Origin: Andeanibacterium fulvum
GTDB taxonomy: Bacteria; Pseudomonadota; Alphaproteobacteria; Sphingomonadales; Sphingomonadaceae
Assembly (NCBI RefSeq): GCF_037154085.1
Contig: NZ_JBANRM010000003.1
Location: forward strand, 496,001 to 560,000
Direction of reading: 5' to 3'
Length of the DNA: 64,000 nt
The notes under the pieces were generated by a model. It made no database searches, had not been told where the DNA came from, and saw only the letters and a program-made list of their open reading frames with translations. Shown piece by piece: positions 7,999 through 16,889 of this stretch. The first letter of the stretch is position 1, and each line of letters starts with the position of its first letter. The position numbers and the translations under genes were made by a program.

Positions 7999-8697
7999 TC
8001 AGGCAGCATCGACGAAGACGATTTCGCTATCCTCGATCGCGGTCACCCGCAGCACTTCCAGCTCGCTGATCGCAACGCCGTCACGGGCGTTCACGCGGAC
8101 ATCCTCGATCCGCACTGCGCCCGTCGCCGGGACGAGATAGGCCTTGCGATCCGCGCCCAGCGGATATTCCGCCGTCTCACCGGCCCGCAAGGTCGCGCCC
8201 AGCACGCGGGCATTCGTGCGGATCGGCAGTGCTTCATCATCGCCATCGAAGCCGGAGGCCAGCGTCACGAAGGCCCCGGCGCGGTCGCCCCTGGGGAAGG
8301 GCTTTGCGCCCCAGCTGGGCGGCTCGCCTTCACGAGTGGGGATGATCCAGATCTGGAAAATCCGGGTCGTCACATCCTCCAGATTATATTCCGAATGGCG
8401 GATACCCGTGCCCGCGCTCATCACCTGCACATCGCCGGCTTCCGTGCGGCCCTTGTTACCCAGGCTGTCCTGATGGGTGATCGCGCCTTCACGGACATAG
8501 GTGATGATTTCCATGTCGCGATGCGGATGCGGCGGAAAGCCGGTCTGCGGCGCGATCGTATCGTCGTTCCACACACGCAGATTGCCCCAATGGACGCGGG
8601 CCGGATCGTGATAGCCCGCGAAGGAGAAGTGGTGATGGGCATCCAGCCAGCCGTGATCGGCAGCACCGAGGGTGGCAAAGGGGCGAAGTTCAATCAT
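7999..8697 (-). CDS. Pirin family protein (cupin)
   Basis: The protein has 232 residues, the usual length of bacterial YhhW-type pirins. The N-terminal cupin has the metal-binding signature HPHRDMEIITYV plus HQD...and HSE (SAGTGIRHSEYN), which supply three His and one Glu. Some members are quercetin dioxygenases and others redox-sensing regulators; the activity here is unknown. The gene is divergent from a LysR-type gene, with 112 bp between the starts, a common arrangement in which LysR controls its neighbour. Confidence 0.9.
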   Translation of the reverse strand: MIELRPFATLGAADHGWLDAHHHFSFAGYHDPARVHWGNLRVWNDDTIAPQTGFPPHPHRDMEIITYVREGAITHQDSLGNKGRTEAGDVQVMSAGTGIRHSEYNLEDVTTRIFQIWIIPTREGEPPSWGAKPFPRGDRAGAFVTLASGFDGDDEALPIRTNARVLGATLRAGETAEYPLGADRKAYLVPATGAVRIEDVRVNARDGVAISELEVLRVTAIEDSEIVFVDAA

Positions 8698-8809
8698 TGT
8701 CTGTCTCCTTCGGCGGCGCGTCGGCGCCGCTGTTGGACCCCATTTAGGGCTTGCCCGCTTTCCCGATCAGAGGGATAAATTCCGTCCACATGTTCGAGAA
8801 AGTTGAAAA

Positions 8810-9739
8810 GTGAACAATCCCGGCACCCCCACGCTCGATCAGTTGCGCATCTTCCTGGCCATCGTGGATACGGGCAGCTTCGCAGGCGCCGGGCGCAAGC
8901 TTAACCGCGCCGTCTCCGTCATCAGCTACGGTATTGCCAATCTGGAGGCGCAACTGGGCCTGCCGCTGTTCGACCGGGAAGGGACACGCAAGCCGCAGCT
9001 GACCACGGCCGGACGGGCCTTGCTGGCACAAGTGCGAACCATATCGGACGGGATCGATGGCCTGCGCGCCAAGGTCAAAGGCCTGCTGGACGGGCTGGAA
9101 GCAGAAGTGGACCTTGCGGTCGACGTGATGCTGCCCACAGCCCGACTGGCGAAAGTGCTGCGGGACTTCGCCGGGGGATTTCCGACCGTCCAGTTGCGCC
9201 TCCATGCCGAAACGCTGGGCGCGATCACTGCCATGGTGCTGGACCGCAAGGCGATCATCGGCATTTCCGGCCCGCTGTCGCTGGGCGTGGAAGGGATCGA
9301 GAGCATCGCCGCCGGATCAGTCACCATGGTTCCCGTTGCCGCGCCCGATCATCCGCTAGGCCGCATGGACCTGATATTGCCCGGCGCGGCGCGCGATTTC
9401 ACCCAGATCGTGCTGACCGACCGTTCGCGTTTTACCGAAGGGCGGGACTTTTCCGTGGTCAGCCCCAAGACCTGGCGGCTGGCGGATCTGGGCGCCAAGC
9501 ACGCCCTGCTGCGGGAAGGGATCGGCTGGGGCAACATGCCGCTGCACATGATCGAGGACGATCTGATCGCCGGCACGCTGGTGCGCCTTGCCATGCCCGA
9601 CAATCCGGGCGGGAATTATCGCCTCTCCGGCATCTGGCGCCGGGACGCGCCGCCCGGCCCCGCCGCATCCTGGTTGCTCGACCAGTTCGTTACGCTGGGG
9701 CAGAAAGACAGCCAGTTGCCCGGTTTGGGCGACGTCTAG
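8810..9739 (+). CDS. LysR family transcriptional regulator
   Basis: The 309-residue protein has the LysR winged helix-turn-helix at residues 8-65 (LDQLRIFLAIVDTGSFAGAGRKLNRAVSVISYGIANLEAQLGLPLFDR) and a periplasmic-binding-protein-like effector domain. The start is GTG at 8810, because no in-frame ATG precedes the helix-turn-helix. It probably controls the divergent pirin gene and perhaps itself. Confidence 0.88.
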   Translation: MNNPGTPTLDQLRIFLAIVDTGSFAGAGRKLNRAVSVISYGIANLEAQLGLPLFDREGTRKPQLTTAGRALLAQVRTISDGIDGLRAKVKGLLDGLEAEVDLAVDVMLPTARLAKVLRDFAGGFPTVQLRLHAETLGAITAMVLDRKAIIGISGPLSLGVEGIESIAAGSVTMVPVAAPDHPLGRMDLILPGAARDFTQIVLTDRSRFTEGRDFSVVSPKTWRLADLGAKHALLREGIGWGNMPLHMIEDDLIAGTLVRLAMPDNPGGNYRLSGIWRRDAPPGPAASWLLDQFVTLGQKDSQLPGLGDV

Positions 9740-9817
9740 GCAGCGCGGACAGCCTGCGGCCTAGGTCGTAAACCCATAAATGACAGGTACGTTGTGGGGA
9801 ACTGCCAGTCCCCAGTT

Positions 9818-9887
9818 CGTCATTCCCGCGAAGGCGGGAACCCAGATCAACGGTTGCCGCTGGGTTCCCGCCTTCGCGGGAATGACG
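9818..9887. repeat. Intergenic palindromic repeat with 28-bp arms
   Basis: The arms 9818-9845 and 9860-9887 are exact reverse complements, separated by 14 bp. Each arm contains the core TCCCGCGAAGGCGGGA, which is itself a small hairpin. Elements of this kind are scattered through many sphingomonad genomes (established knowledge). It could also end transcription of the LysR gene. Confidence 0.85.
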
Positions 9888-9899
9888 ATGGTAATCGAC

Positions 9900-10085
9900 T
9901 AAAAGCCTAATCCCACTCGCCACAACCGCTCATCCTGAGCTTGTCGGAAGCGAAGCTGGCCGAAGGCCAACGACACGCGCCAGCGCTTGCCCAACAAAGG
10001 GATATGGGGCTAACGGTTTCCCGTGTCCTTCGACAAGCTCAGGACGAGCGGAGATTGGGGATGTCCGCAATGTTGTCGGGTCCGG
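9900..10085 (-). repeat. Dispersed intergenic element, copy A
   Basis: The reverse complement of this segment matches 46866-47030 almost throughout, apart from some 20 extra bases in the loop here. It contains an internal inverted pair, CCGCTCATCCTGAGCTTGTC at 9926 and its near-complement ending at 10051, with one mismatch. Similarity continues weakly beyond 9900 into the palindrome at 9818-9887. There is no reading frame inside. Confidence 0.85.
10063..10085 (-). repeat. 23-bp cassette-border motif, copy 1
   Basis: GTCCGCAATGTTGTC followed by GGGTCCGG. The reverse complement fits the pattern CCGG, three bases, CGACAACATTGCGGAC, seen also at 10688, 46423 and 46866. This copy lies upstream of the small gene at 10248. 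Confidence 0.7.
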
Positions 10086-10247
10086 CAAGTCCGCTTTTGG
10101 TGCAGATCGAGGGATAGCCGCCCTTTGCAGTCAGCCTGAACCAAGGGCAGCTGACGAACCGCCTGGCTACTAACCTGATTGACTGGAAAATTGGGGGAAG
10201 CGGACATCGCTGTGGCCAGCGTCGTTACCACTTAGTAAGATAGGCTT

Positions 10248-10679
10248 ATGAAACAGCTCGCCGGAATCTACGAGAGGAAGGGCACGCTTTTCGTGCAAGC
10301 AGAGCATAAGACCAAAGCCGGATTTTGGATCGCCGATGAGCAAGTGGTTAGCTTACGCGACCCCACCAACGAGGCGTTAGGGCAAACGATCGCGGAGGCG
10401 TTGAGGCGATCTCAATCTGATATTCCTACGCCACCTCCCACAGCCCGGCTCGACGAACCCCTATTGCATGCCGCGGAAGTCGCTTCATGGAGTACATTCA
10501 TGAATGGTACCCGGCATGTTAGTGTATTGCGAGATGACACCTCGTTGAGCGTCACCTCATATCGCAACTTAGGTCGCAAAGAAGGCTTCGAGCCCGGCGC
10601 CGATTTACTGCTCGAATACGATTTGTCTGCAACCGCGCTGGGGCAGATTGTCTCGGATTTGATCGGTCGAAGAGCTTAA
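10248..10679 (+). CDS. Orphan hypothetical protein, 143 residues
   Basis: I do not recognise this protein. It begins MKQLAGIYERKGTLFVQ, is mixed alpha/beta in character, is soluble, and has no signal peptide or membrane segment. Its base composition is more AT-rich than the neighbours. It stands alone between two direct copies of a 23-bp motif (10063-10085 and 10688-10710) and beside the dispersed element, which suggests arrival as a cassette. Its small size and isolation would fit an immunity or antitoxin protein, but nothing in the sequence proves that. Confidence 0.6.
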   Translation: MKQLAGIYERKGTLFVQAEHKTKAGFWIADEQVVSLRDPTNEALGQTIAEALRRSQSDIPTPPPTARLDEPLLHAAEVASWSTFMNGTRHVSVLRDDTSLSVTSYRNLGRKEGFEPGADLLLEYDLSATALGQIVSDLIGRRA

Positions 10680-10687
10680 CAACTAAC

Positions 10688-10710
10688 GTCCGCAACGTTG
10701 TCGAAACCGG
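10688..10710 (-). repeat. 23-bp cassette-border motif, copy 2
   Basis: GTCCGCAACGTTGTC followed by GAAACCGG, in the same orientation as the copy at 10063. It starts 9 bp after the orphan gene's stop codon. Confidence 0.7.
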
Positions 10711-10801
10711 AACGTCAGCTTCTTGGTTGAAACTCTGAAAAGCGGTCATGGAAGCTTGCGCTGGAATCTGCCTACGCCGCCCAGGCTACGCATGCAGGAA
10801 T

Positions 10802-10827
10802 GCCGGGCAGGTCTGCACCTGCCCGGC
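10802..10827 (-). terminator. Hairpin after the alpha/beta hydrolase gene
   Basis: GCCGGGCAGGT and ACCTGCCCGGC form an 11-bp perfect stem with a 4-base loop, 24 bp past the stop codon of the minus-strand hydrolase. No T tract follows. Confidence 0.6.
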
Positions 10828-10850
10828 ATCCTCAGCTTGAAAACAGGTGC

Positions 10851-11687
10851 TCAGCCTTTCACGAAAGCCAGCAGATCGGGATTGAGCGTGTCGGCATTCA
10901 CCGTCAGCATCCCGTGGGAAAAGCCTTCGTAGATCTTCAGGGTCGCATTGGGCCGCAGTTCCGCCTGAAGCAGCGCCGCGTTCCGGTAAGGCACTACCTG
11001 ATCGTCATCGCCGTGGAGGATCAGGGTCGGGACGGTGATGGCCTTCAGATCGTCGGTCTGGTCCGTTTCCGAGAAGGCCTTGATCCCGTCATAATGGGCC
11101 TTTGCGCTGCCCATCATGCCCTGCCGCCACCAATTGTCGATCACGGCGGGCAGTACCTGAGCGCCATCGCGGTTGAAGCCGTAGAAGGGGCCTGCGGCGA
11201 CATCACGGAAGAACTGCGCTCTGTTTGCCGCCAGCGCGGCGCGGAAGCCGTCGAACACTTCGATCGGCAGGCCGCCGGGATAAAGATCGGTCTTCACCAT
11301 GATGGGCGGCACGGCGGATACCAGCACGGCCTTGGCCACGCGCCCCTGCGGAATGCCATGACGTGCGACATAGGCCGCAACCTCGCCCCCACCGGTGGAA
11401 TGGCCGATATGGACGGCGTTGCGCAGATCGAGGTGCTCTGCCACCGCAGCAGCATCGGCGGCGTAATGGGCCATGTCATGGCCTTCGCTCACCTGTGCAG
11501 AGCGGCCATGCCCCCGGCGATCATGGGCAATGACGCGATAGCCCTGCTGGAGGAAGAACAGCATCTGCGCATCCCAGTCATCCGACGAGAGCGGCCAGCC
11601 GTGGTGGAACATGATGGGCTGGGCATCCTTCGGGCCCCAGTCCTTGAAGAAGATTTCGACGCCATCCTTCGTAGTTACGTAGGCCAT
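10851..11687 (-). CDS. Alpha/beta hydrolase, non-heme chloroperoxidase type
   Basis: The protein has 278 residues from ATG at 11687, chosen over an upstream in-frame ATG because AAAGGAAT precedes it at good spacing. Family marks are the oxyanion region FHHGWPLSSDDWD, AHDRRGHGRS, the nucleophile elbow GHSTGGGE, a late Asp in LHGDDDQVVP and the His in FSHGM. It resembles cofactor-free haloperoxidases and perhydrolases such as Pseudomonas esterase/perhydrolase. These are mainly esterases in vivo, so the native substrate is open. No signal peptide is present, so it is cytoplasmic. It is a single-gene unit. Confidence 0.9.
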   Translation of the reverse strand: MAYVTTKDGVEIFFKDWGPKDAQPIMFHHGWPLSSDDWDAQMLFFLQQGYRVIAHDRRGHGRSAQVSEGHDMAHYAADAAAVAEHLDLRNAVHIGHSTGGGEVAAYVARHGIPQGRVAKAVLVSAVPPIMVKTDLYPGGLPIEVFDGFRAALAANRAQFFRDVAAGPFYGFNRDGAQVLPAVIDNWWRQGMMGSAKAHYDGIKAFSETDQTDDLKAITVPTLILHGDDDQVVPYRNAALLQAELRPNATLKIYEGFSHGMLTVNADTLNPDLLAFVKG

Positions 11688-11922
11688 GGGACATTCCTTT
11701 CGCTTCTCTGGTGCCATCTCGATCGTGGCTTGCCGACAATCCGGAAGAGGTAAACTCCTATCCGTTCGGGCTGATGACAGGTCTAGGCCCGGGCAGTTTC
11801 GCGAAACAGTCGTATAAATTCACGCCAGATGTTCTAGAATTTCGAAAAGTTCAGCACTTCCGCAAACCGACGCAGCGGGAGACAGGGCCCTCGCCCTTCC
11901 CCCGTTTCAACCAACAGCCGAT

Positions 11923-11942
11923 TGGCGGAACTTGTTCCGCCA
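11923..11942 (-). terminator. Hairpin after the formylglycine-generating enzyme gene
   Basis: TGGCGGAAC and GTTCCGCCA form a perfect 9-bp stem with a 2-base loop, 17 bp past the minus-strand stop codon. The T tract is weak. Confidence 0.55.
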
Positions 11943-11958
11943 GTTGAGAGCGGGGTGT

Positions 11959-12933
11959 CTATGCCGCGTCGCGGGCGCAGCGTAGGCCGATATGGGAAGT
12001 GGCGGTATCCACCGTCTGCGGATAGCGCGCCGCCGGGCGATAACGCCGGCAATAGCTCTCCGCACACAGATGCGATCCGCCCTTGAGCACCTTGCGCCCG
12101 AAATTGCGGCCGGGATCGGAAGGGTCGCGGCTCGCCTCTTCCGTCCCCCCACGCGGATTGCGCGGGATGCAGCAGCTTTTCTGCTCTTCCCCGGGCGCCG
12201 GGGCGGCAGGGGTCTCGTACCAGTCCGACGTCCATTCCCAGACATTGCCGATCATGTCGAACAGGCCGAAGGGATTGGCCGCATATGTCCCGACCGGCGA
12301 GGTCCGTTCATAGCCGTCGGCCAGTGAATTGTGATGCGGGAAGGCCCCCTGCCAGTAATTGGCCTGCGGAATGCCGCCGGGCTCGAACTCGTCGCCCCAG
12401 GCATAGGGCTTGCGGTCCATCCCGCCGCGCGCGGCAAATTCCCATTCCGCCTCGGTCGGCAGGCGCTTGCCCGCCCATGCGGCGTAGGCCTGCGCATCCT
12501 CATAGGCGATGTGGACCACGGGATGATCGGCGATCGCTTCCCATGAACTGTCCGGCCCCCAAGGGTGACGCCAGTCCGTGCCCAGCGAGAACTCCCACCA
12601 GGCAAGGGCATTGTTCAATGGTACAGGCACGGAAGGCGGCACGAACAGCGAGGAACCTGGCTGCAGCAGTGCTGGATCGGCTTCGGGGTATAGCGCCGCA
12701 TCGGGCGCCTTTTCCGCTAGCGTGACATAACCCGTGGCGGCGATGAATGCGGCGAAATCCCGGTTGGTCACCGGATAGGGATCGATTGCAAAAGCATCGA
12801 CCTGCACCTGTCTGGCAGGACCTTCCTCGGGATAATGATCCGATGAGCCCATCCAGAAAGTGCCGCCGGGAAGCAGGATCATCCCATCCGCCTGAATTTG
12901 CGCTTCCACTTGCACGTCCATTCCAGATTTCAT
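11959..12933 (-). CDS. Formylglycine-generating enzyme (sulfatase-modifying factor)
   Basis: The 324-residue protein spans the FGE-sulfatase domain: GMILLPGGTFWMGS near the N-terminus, RLPTEAEWEFAARGG in the middle, GNVWEWTSDWY, and GGSHLCAESYCRRYRPAAR near the end. Cys290 and Cys295 match the catalytic pair of FGE, which converts a sulfatase active-site cysteine to formylglycine with oxygen. It is divergent from an arylsulfatase that has the CxPxR target motif, so the two form an enzyme and activator pair. The start may be 12933 or the next ATG at 12921; Shine-Dalgarno spacing favours the latter slightly. No export signal is present, so modification happens in the cytoplasm before the sulfatase is exported. 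Confidence 0.92.
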   Translation of the reverse strand: MKSGMDVQVEAQIQADGMILLPGGTFWMGSSDHYPEEGPARQVQVDAFAIDPYPVTNRDFAAFIAATGYVTLAEKAPDAALYPEADPALLQPGSSLFVPPSVPVPLNNALAWWEFSLGTDWRHPWGPDSSWEAIADHPVVHIAYEDAQAYAAWAGKRLPTEAEWEFAARGGMDRKPYAWGDEFEPGGIPQANYWQGAFPHHNSLADGYERTSPVGTYAANPFGLFDMIGNVWEWTSDWYETPAAPAPGEEQKSCCIPRNPRGGTEEASRDPSDPGRNFGRKVLKGGSHLCAESYCRRYRPAARYPQTVDTATSHIGLRCARDAA

Positions 12934-13076
12934 CCTTCCAATATCGTCGCTGCGGCAATGTCGAACCGCGCGGCACCGCCTTGCCCGCCATGCAACTTAT
13001 TTCTCGTGCGCGATCAAGCCCCCTGCGGGAAGCCATGATCTACCCGAATGGTCATTTCATGCACAGGAGCGCGCCC

Positions 13077-15419
13077 GTGAGAACCCTGATCGCCCTTGTC
13101 GCAGGCACCGCACTTGCCTCGGTCTCCGGTCTCGCCCTTGCGCAATCTAAGCCTGCATCAGGCCCGATCCTGCCTGCCCCCGGCAATCCCTATGAGGGCA
13201 CGCTCGGCCGCACAGTGGAGGAATCTTCCGCTCCCGCACCCAATCCGCCGGTCAAGGCGCCTGTAGGCGCGCCCAATGTGATCCTGATCATGACGGACGA
13301 TACCGGCTTCGGTTCGGCCGCAACTTTCGGCGGCCCGGTGCCGATGCCCAATCTGGAAGCGCTGGCCGAAAGCGGGCTGGTCTATAACCGGTTCCACACC
13401 ACTGCCCTGTGTTCTCCCACCCGCGCCGCGCTGCTGACAGGCCGCAATCATCATTCGGTGGGCTTCGGCACATTGTCCGAACTCGCTACGGGCTATCCCG
13501 GCTATAGCGGCGTGCTGCCCAGAAGCGCAGCGACCATAGGCGAAGTGCTGAAGCAGAACGGCTATTCCACCGCATGGTTCGGCAAGAACCACAACACCCC
13601 GCAAAGCGAGATCACCCCCTCCGGCCCGTTCGACCGCTGGCCCACCGGGCTGGGCTTCGAAGAATTCTACGGCTTCATGGGCGGTGAGACCGATCCGACG
13701 GCCCCGATCCTCTATCACAACACCCAACCGGTCGATCCCTCGCTGGGCAAGGCGGACTATTTCCTCGACAAGGATCTGGCCGATCACGCCGTGCATTGGA
13801 TGAAGCTGCAGCACAGCGTCTCGCCGGACAAGCCGTTCCTGCTCTATTACGCGCCAGGTACTTCCCATTCGCCCATCGCCGCACCGGAAGACTGGATCGC
13901 GAAATTCCACGGCCAGTTCGATCAGGGCTGGGACAAGGTCCGCGAGGAAACCTTTGCCCGGCAGAAAGCCGCCGGGATCATCCCCGCCGATACGAAGCTG
14001 ACCCCGCGCCCCCCGGGAATCCCGGCATGGGATTCCCTCTCCGCCGACCAGAAGAAGGTCGCCGCGCGGATGATGGAAAGCTATGCCGCCGCCCTTGCCT
14101 ATTGCGACGAGCAGATCGGCCGCCTCTTCGCCGAACTGCGCAAGAGCGGGGAGATGGACAATACCATCGTCATCTTCATCGAAGGGGATAATGGCAGCAG
14201 CGGCGATGGCAGTCTGAACGGTTCCACCAACGAAGTGATGACGCAGAACGGCGTCCATCAGGATACCGCCGCCATGCTGGCCGATTATGACGGCATCGGC
14301 ACTGCCCGCACGCAAACGCAGATCCCCGCCCCGTGGTCATGGGCAATGGACGCCCCGTTCCAGTGGACCAAGCAGGTCGCGTCCCATTTCGGCGGCACGC
14401 GCAACGGGCTGGTCGTGTCATGGCCAGCCCGGATCAGGGCCGATGGCAAGGTTCGCAGCCAGTTTTCCAGCGTGATCGACATCGCGCCAACCCTCTACGA
14501 TGCCATCGGGATCGCAGCACCCGCCGAAGTGAACGGCGCCGTGCAGATGCCGCTGCAAGGCTTCAGCCTCGTCCCCACATTCGCCGATGCTGCTGCACCG
14601 GAACTGCACACTACCCAGTATTTCGAAATGATGGGCAACCGCGCCATCTACAAGGATGGCTGGATGGCCTCCACCCACCCGCTGCGCCTGCCCTGGACGC
14701 AGGGCAAATCGGCCCGGCCTGACGATTTCCAATGGGAGCTTTACGATCTGCGCAGCGACTATTCGCAGGCGAACGACCTTGCCGCGAAGATGCCTGCCAA
14801 GCTGAAGGAAATGCAGGAGGCCTTCTACGAGGAGGCCGCCAAATATGACGCCCTGCCCATCGACAGCCGCGGCTTCGACCGGCTGCAGGACCCAAAGACG
14901 TACCGCCCCAAGCCGCGCACCCATTATGTGCTGGAACGCAACCCCTTCTGGTATGAAGGTGGGGCATGGCCCGATGTGAAGAACAAGTCCTGGACCATGG
15001 CGACCTCCATCACGGTAGAGAGCGGCGCTGCGCAGGGCATGATCGCCGGGCAAGGCGGCCGCTTCTGCGGTTGGGGCCTCTATCTGATCGAGGGCAAGCC
15101 AGTGTTCCTCTATCGCTATTCGCACAAGGATGCAGACGCCACGCGCATCGCGAGTGCGGCGGCCCTCGCCCCCGGCAAGCACCGGATCGAGCTGAAGTTC
15201 GCCTATGACGGCGGCTACGGCAAAGGCGGGGAAGCGACGATCCTTGTCGATGACCAGGCAGTCGCCAGCGGGCGCATCGCGGCGACCGTGCCTGCATGGA
15301 TCGCCGAACCCGGCACAATCGGGCGGGACGTGGGCACATCCCTGTCGGACGAATATGCCCTGCCCTTCAGCTTCGAGGGCGAGATCGACGCGGTGGAGTT
15401 CGACCTCGCACCGCGCTGA
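13077..15419 (+). CDS. Exported arylsulfatase (formylglycine type)
   Basis: The chosen start is GTG at 13077, preceded by AGGAG at 7 bp. It gives 780 residues with a clean signal peptide (RTLIALVAGTALASVSGLALAQ). In-frame ATGs at 13035 and 13059 are alternatives. The sulfatase domain begins APNVILIMTDDTGFG, whose Asp pair binds calcium. The modification motif is CSPTR with the target at Cys112, and TGRNHHSVGFG follows. A C-terminal extension of roughly 200 residues has a beta-rich part (AYDGGYGKGGEATILVDDQAV). It hydrolyses sulfate esters in the periplasm; the aryl-sulfate preference is by family only. The divergent FGE should activate it. Confidence 0.92.
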   Translation: MRTLIALVAGTALASVSGLALAQSKPASGPILPAPGNPYEGTLGRTVEESSAPAPNPPVKAPVGAPNVILIMTDDTGFGSAATFGGPVPMPNLEALAESGLVYNRFHTTALCSPTRAALLTGRNHHSVGFGTLSELATGYPGYSGVLPRSAATIGEVLKQNGYSTAWFGKNHNTPQSEITPSGPFDRWPTGLGFEEFYGFMGGETDPTAPILYHNTQPVDPSLGKADYFLDKDLADHAVHWMKLQHSVSPDKPFLLYYAPGTSHSPIAAPEDWIAKFHGQFDQGWDKVREETFARQKAAGIIPADTKLTPRPPGIPAWDSLSADQKKVAARMMESYAAALAYCDEQIGRLFAELRKSGEMDNTIVIFIEGDNGSSGDGSLNGSTNEVMTQNGVHQDTAAMLADYDGIGTARTQTQIPAPWSWAMDAPFQWTKQVASHFGGTRNGLVVSWPARIRADGKVRSQFSSVIDIAPTLYDAIGIAAPAEVNGAVQMPLQGFSLVPTFADAAAPELHTTQYFEMMGNRAIYKDGWMASTHPLRLPWTQGKSARPDDFQWELYDLRSDYSQANDLAAKMPAKLKEMQEAFYEEAAKYDALPIDSRGFDRLQDPKTYRPKPRTHYVLERNPFWYEGGAWPDVKNKSWTMATSITVESGAAQGMIAGQGGRFCGWGLYLIEGKPVFLYRYSHKDADATRIASAAALAPGKHRIELKFAYDGGYGKGGEATILVDDQAVASGRIAATVPAWIAEPGTIGRDVGTSLSDEYALPFSFEGEIDAVEFDLAPR

Positions 15420-15424
15420 GCGGC

Positions 15425-15445
15425 GCCGGACCGGTCAGGCCCGGC
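15425..15445. terminator. Weak hairpin between convergent genes
   Basis: GCCGGACC and GGCCCGGC pair with one mismatch around a 5-base loop, between the sulfatase and efflux-operon stops. It may act in both directions. Confidence 0.35.
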
Positions 15446-15460
15446 ACCGCTCCATCGCGA

Positions 15461-16879
15461 TCAGGAACTCCACCCACCCGCAAGCGCGCGGAACAGGTCG
15501 ATCTGGCGGCGGGAGACTTCGGCATCCTGATTGGCGAGTGCCGCTTCGGTTTCGGCATAGGTCCGCTGCGCATCGAGCAGGCGCAGGGAATCGATCGTCC
15601 CTTCGCGCAATTGCGCATCGGTGATGTCCGCTGCGCGCTTTGCCTGATCGCGCGCCGATTGCAGCGCGCGCCGCCGGTCGAGCGACCGGGCATAGCCGGA
15701 CAGGGCCGTTTCCGTCTCCTCCAGCGCGCCCAGCACTGTCCCGTCGAACTCCGCCAGCCGAGCCTGAGAATCCGCCTCCGCCCCGGCAATCCGGGCGCGG
15801 ACCGGTTCCTGATTGGGGAAGGTCCAGTTGAGCAGCGGGCCAAGCAGCCAGCGCAGGGGGCCACCGCCAAAGATATCGCCAATGTCGGACCCGGTCGAAC
15901 CGCCAGAGGCTCCCAGAGTGATGCGCGGATAGAGGTCTGCCGTGGCAACGCCGATGCGGGCCGTCGCCGCCGCCAACCTGCGCTCCGCCGCCCGCACGTC
16001 GGGCCGGCGGGCCAGCAGTGCCGTGCCATCGCCCACCGGGATCGGATCGTCGATTTCCAGGCTTACCGCCCGCTCCGCCGCGATGTGCGGCAGATCTGCC
16101 GGAGTGCGCCCGGTAAGCGTGGCGAGGCGGAACAGGGCCGCCTGCCGTTCCGCTTCGATGGCGGGAATTTCCGCTGCCCGCTGATCGCGCAGGGCGGCGA
16201 TCTGGGCAACATCCAGCCCGGTGGCAAGGCCTGCCTCCTGCCGCTTGCGGGTGAGGTCCAGCGACTTGTCGAGCAGGCCGACGATGCGGTTGGCGACAGC
16301 CAGCCGCGCCGCGCCCGATGCTGCATCGGCATAGGCACGGGTGGTATCCGCCACCACGATCACGCGCACGGCATCCGCATCGGCTCGCGCCGCATCCAGA
16401 TCGCCGCGAGATGCTTCGATATCGCGGCTCACCCGGCCGAACAGATCGACCTCGTAAGCGACGTCGATTCCGGCATCGATAGACCAGCTTTCCCGGTTCG
16501 CACCGGGGGCACGCTGGGATTCGGGCAGGCGGCCATAGGTCGCGCCCGTGCCGATCGTGGCGTTGGGCAGGCGCCCTGCACGCGATCCGCGCAGGCCCGC
16601 CCGTGCCCGCTCGATATTGGCAATCGCCACCCGGATATCGGTGTTCTTTGCCAGCGCATCGCCGACCAGCCCGTCAAGCACGGGATCGTCGTAAAGGTGC
16701 CACCAGTCCTTTGCGGCAGTGTCCTGCGCAAAGGCCGGCTCGGCGGCGGAGAGGAACGGGCCGGACGACGTCTGGGGGGGGACGGGTGCAACGTAGTCCG
16801 GCCCGGCCGCGCAGGCGGCAAGCGCCAGCGCGGAAAGGGATGCGAGCAGGCCGCGAGTGGAAGCGCGGAAGATAGGCAT
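15461..16879 (-). CDS. RND efflux outer-membrane channel lipoprotein (NodT/OprM family)
   Basis: The protein has 472 residues from ATG at 16879, preceded by TAGGAGACG. The lipoprotein signal ends LALAACAAGPDY, with a lipobox Cys followed by the GPDY motif usual for OprM-type factors. The rest is the repeated outer membrane efflux protein domain, with coiled-coil stretches such as AIANIERARAGLRGSRAGRLP. It forms the trimeric exit duct of the tripartite pump. It is the last gene of the MFP-RND-OMF operon, 10 bp after the permease. Confidence 0.92.
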   Translation of the reverse strand: MPIFRASTRGLLASLSALALAACAAGPDYVAPVPPQTSSGPFLSAAEPAFAQDTAAKDWWHLYDDPVLDGLVGDALAKNTDIRVAIANIERARAGLRGSRAGRLPNATIGTGATYGRLPESQRAPGANRESWSIDAGIDVAYEVDLFGRVSRDIEASRGDLDAARADADAVRVIVVADTTRAYADAASGAARLAVANRIVGLLDKSLDLTRKRQEAGLATGLDVAQIAALRDQRAAEIPAIEAERQAALFRLATLTGRTPADLPHIAAERAVSLEIDDPIPVGDGTALLARRPDVRAAERRLAAATARIGVATADLYPRITLGASGGSTGSDIGDIFGGGPLRWLLGPLLNWTFPNQEPVRARIAGAEADSQARLAEFDGTVLGALEETETALSGYARSLDRRRALQSARDQAKRAADITDAQLREGTIDSLRLLDAQRTYAETEAALANQDAEVSRRQIDLFRALAGGWSS

Positions 16880-16889
16880 GGTGCGTCTC

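Larger units (their letters stand above)
9740..10247. other. Gene-free, repeat-rich interval
   Basis: No convincing coding sequence is seen here. The stretch holds a long palindrome (9818-9887), a dispersed element (9900-10085) whose second copy lies near 47 kb in the other orientation, and a looser inverted pair built on GTCCGCTT (about 10089) and AAGCGGAC (about 10199). The last two lie just before a small orphan gene. Confidence 0.7.

Noticed and set aside
9818..9887. CRISPR-like repeat
   Set aside because: There is a single palindrome with a 14-bp loop, no array of spaced repeats and no cas gene.
10063..10710. Integron cassette with attC sites
   Set aside because: The border motif is 23 bp and lacks clear paired RYYYAAC/GTTRRRY core sites, and no integrase gene is in the window.
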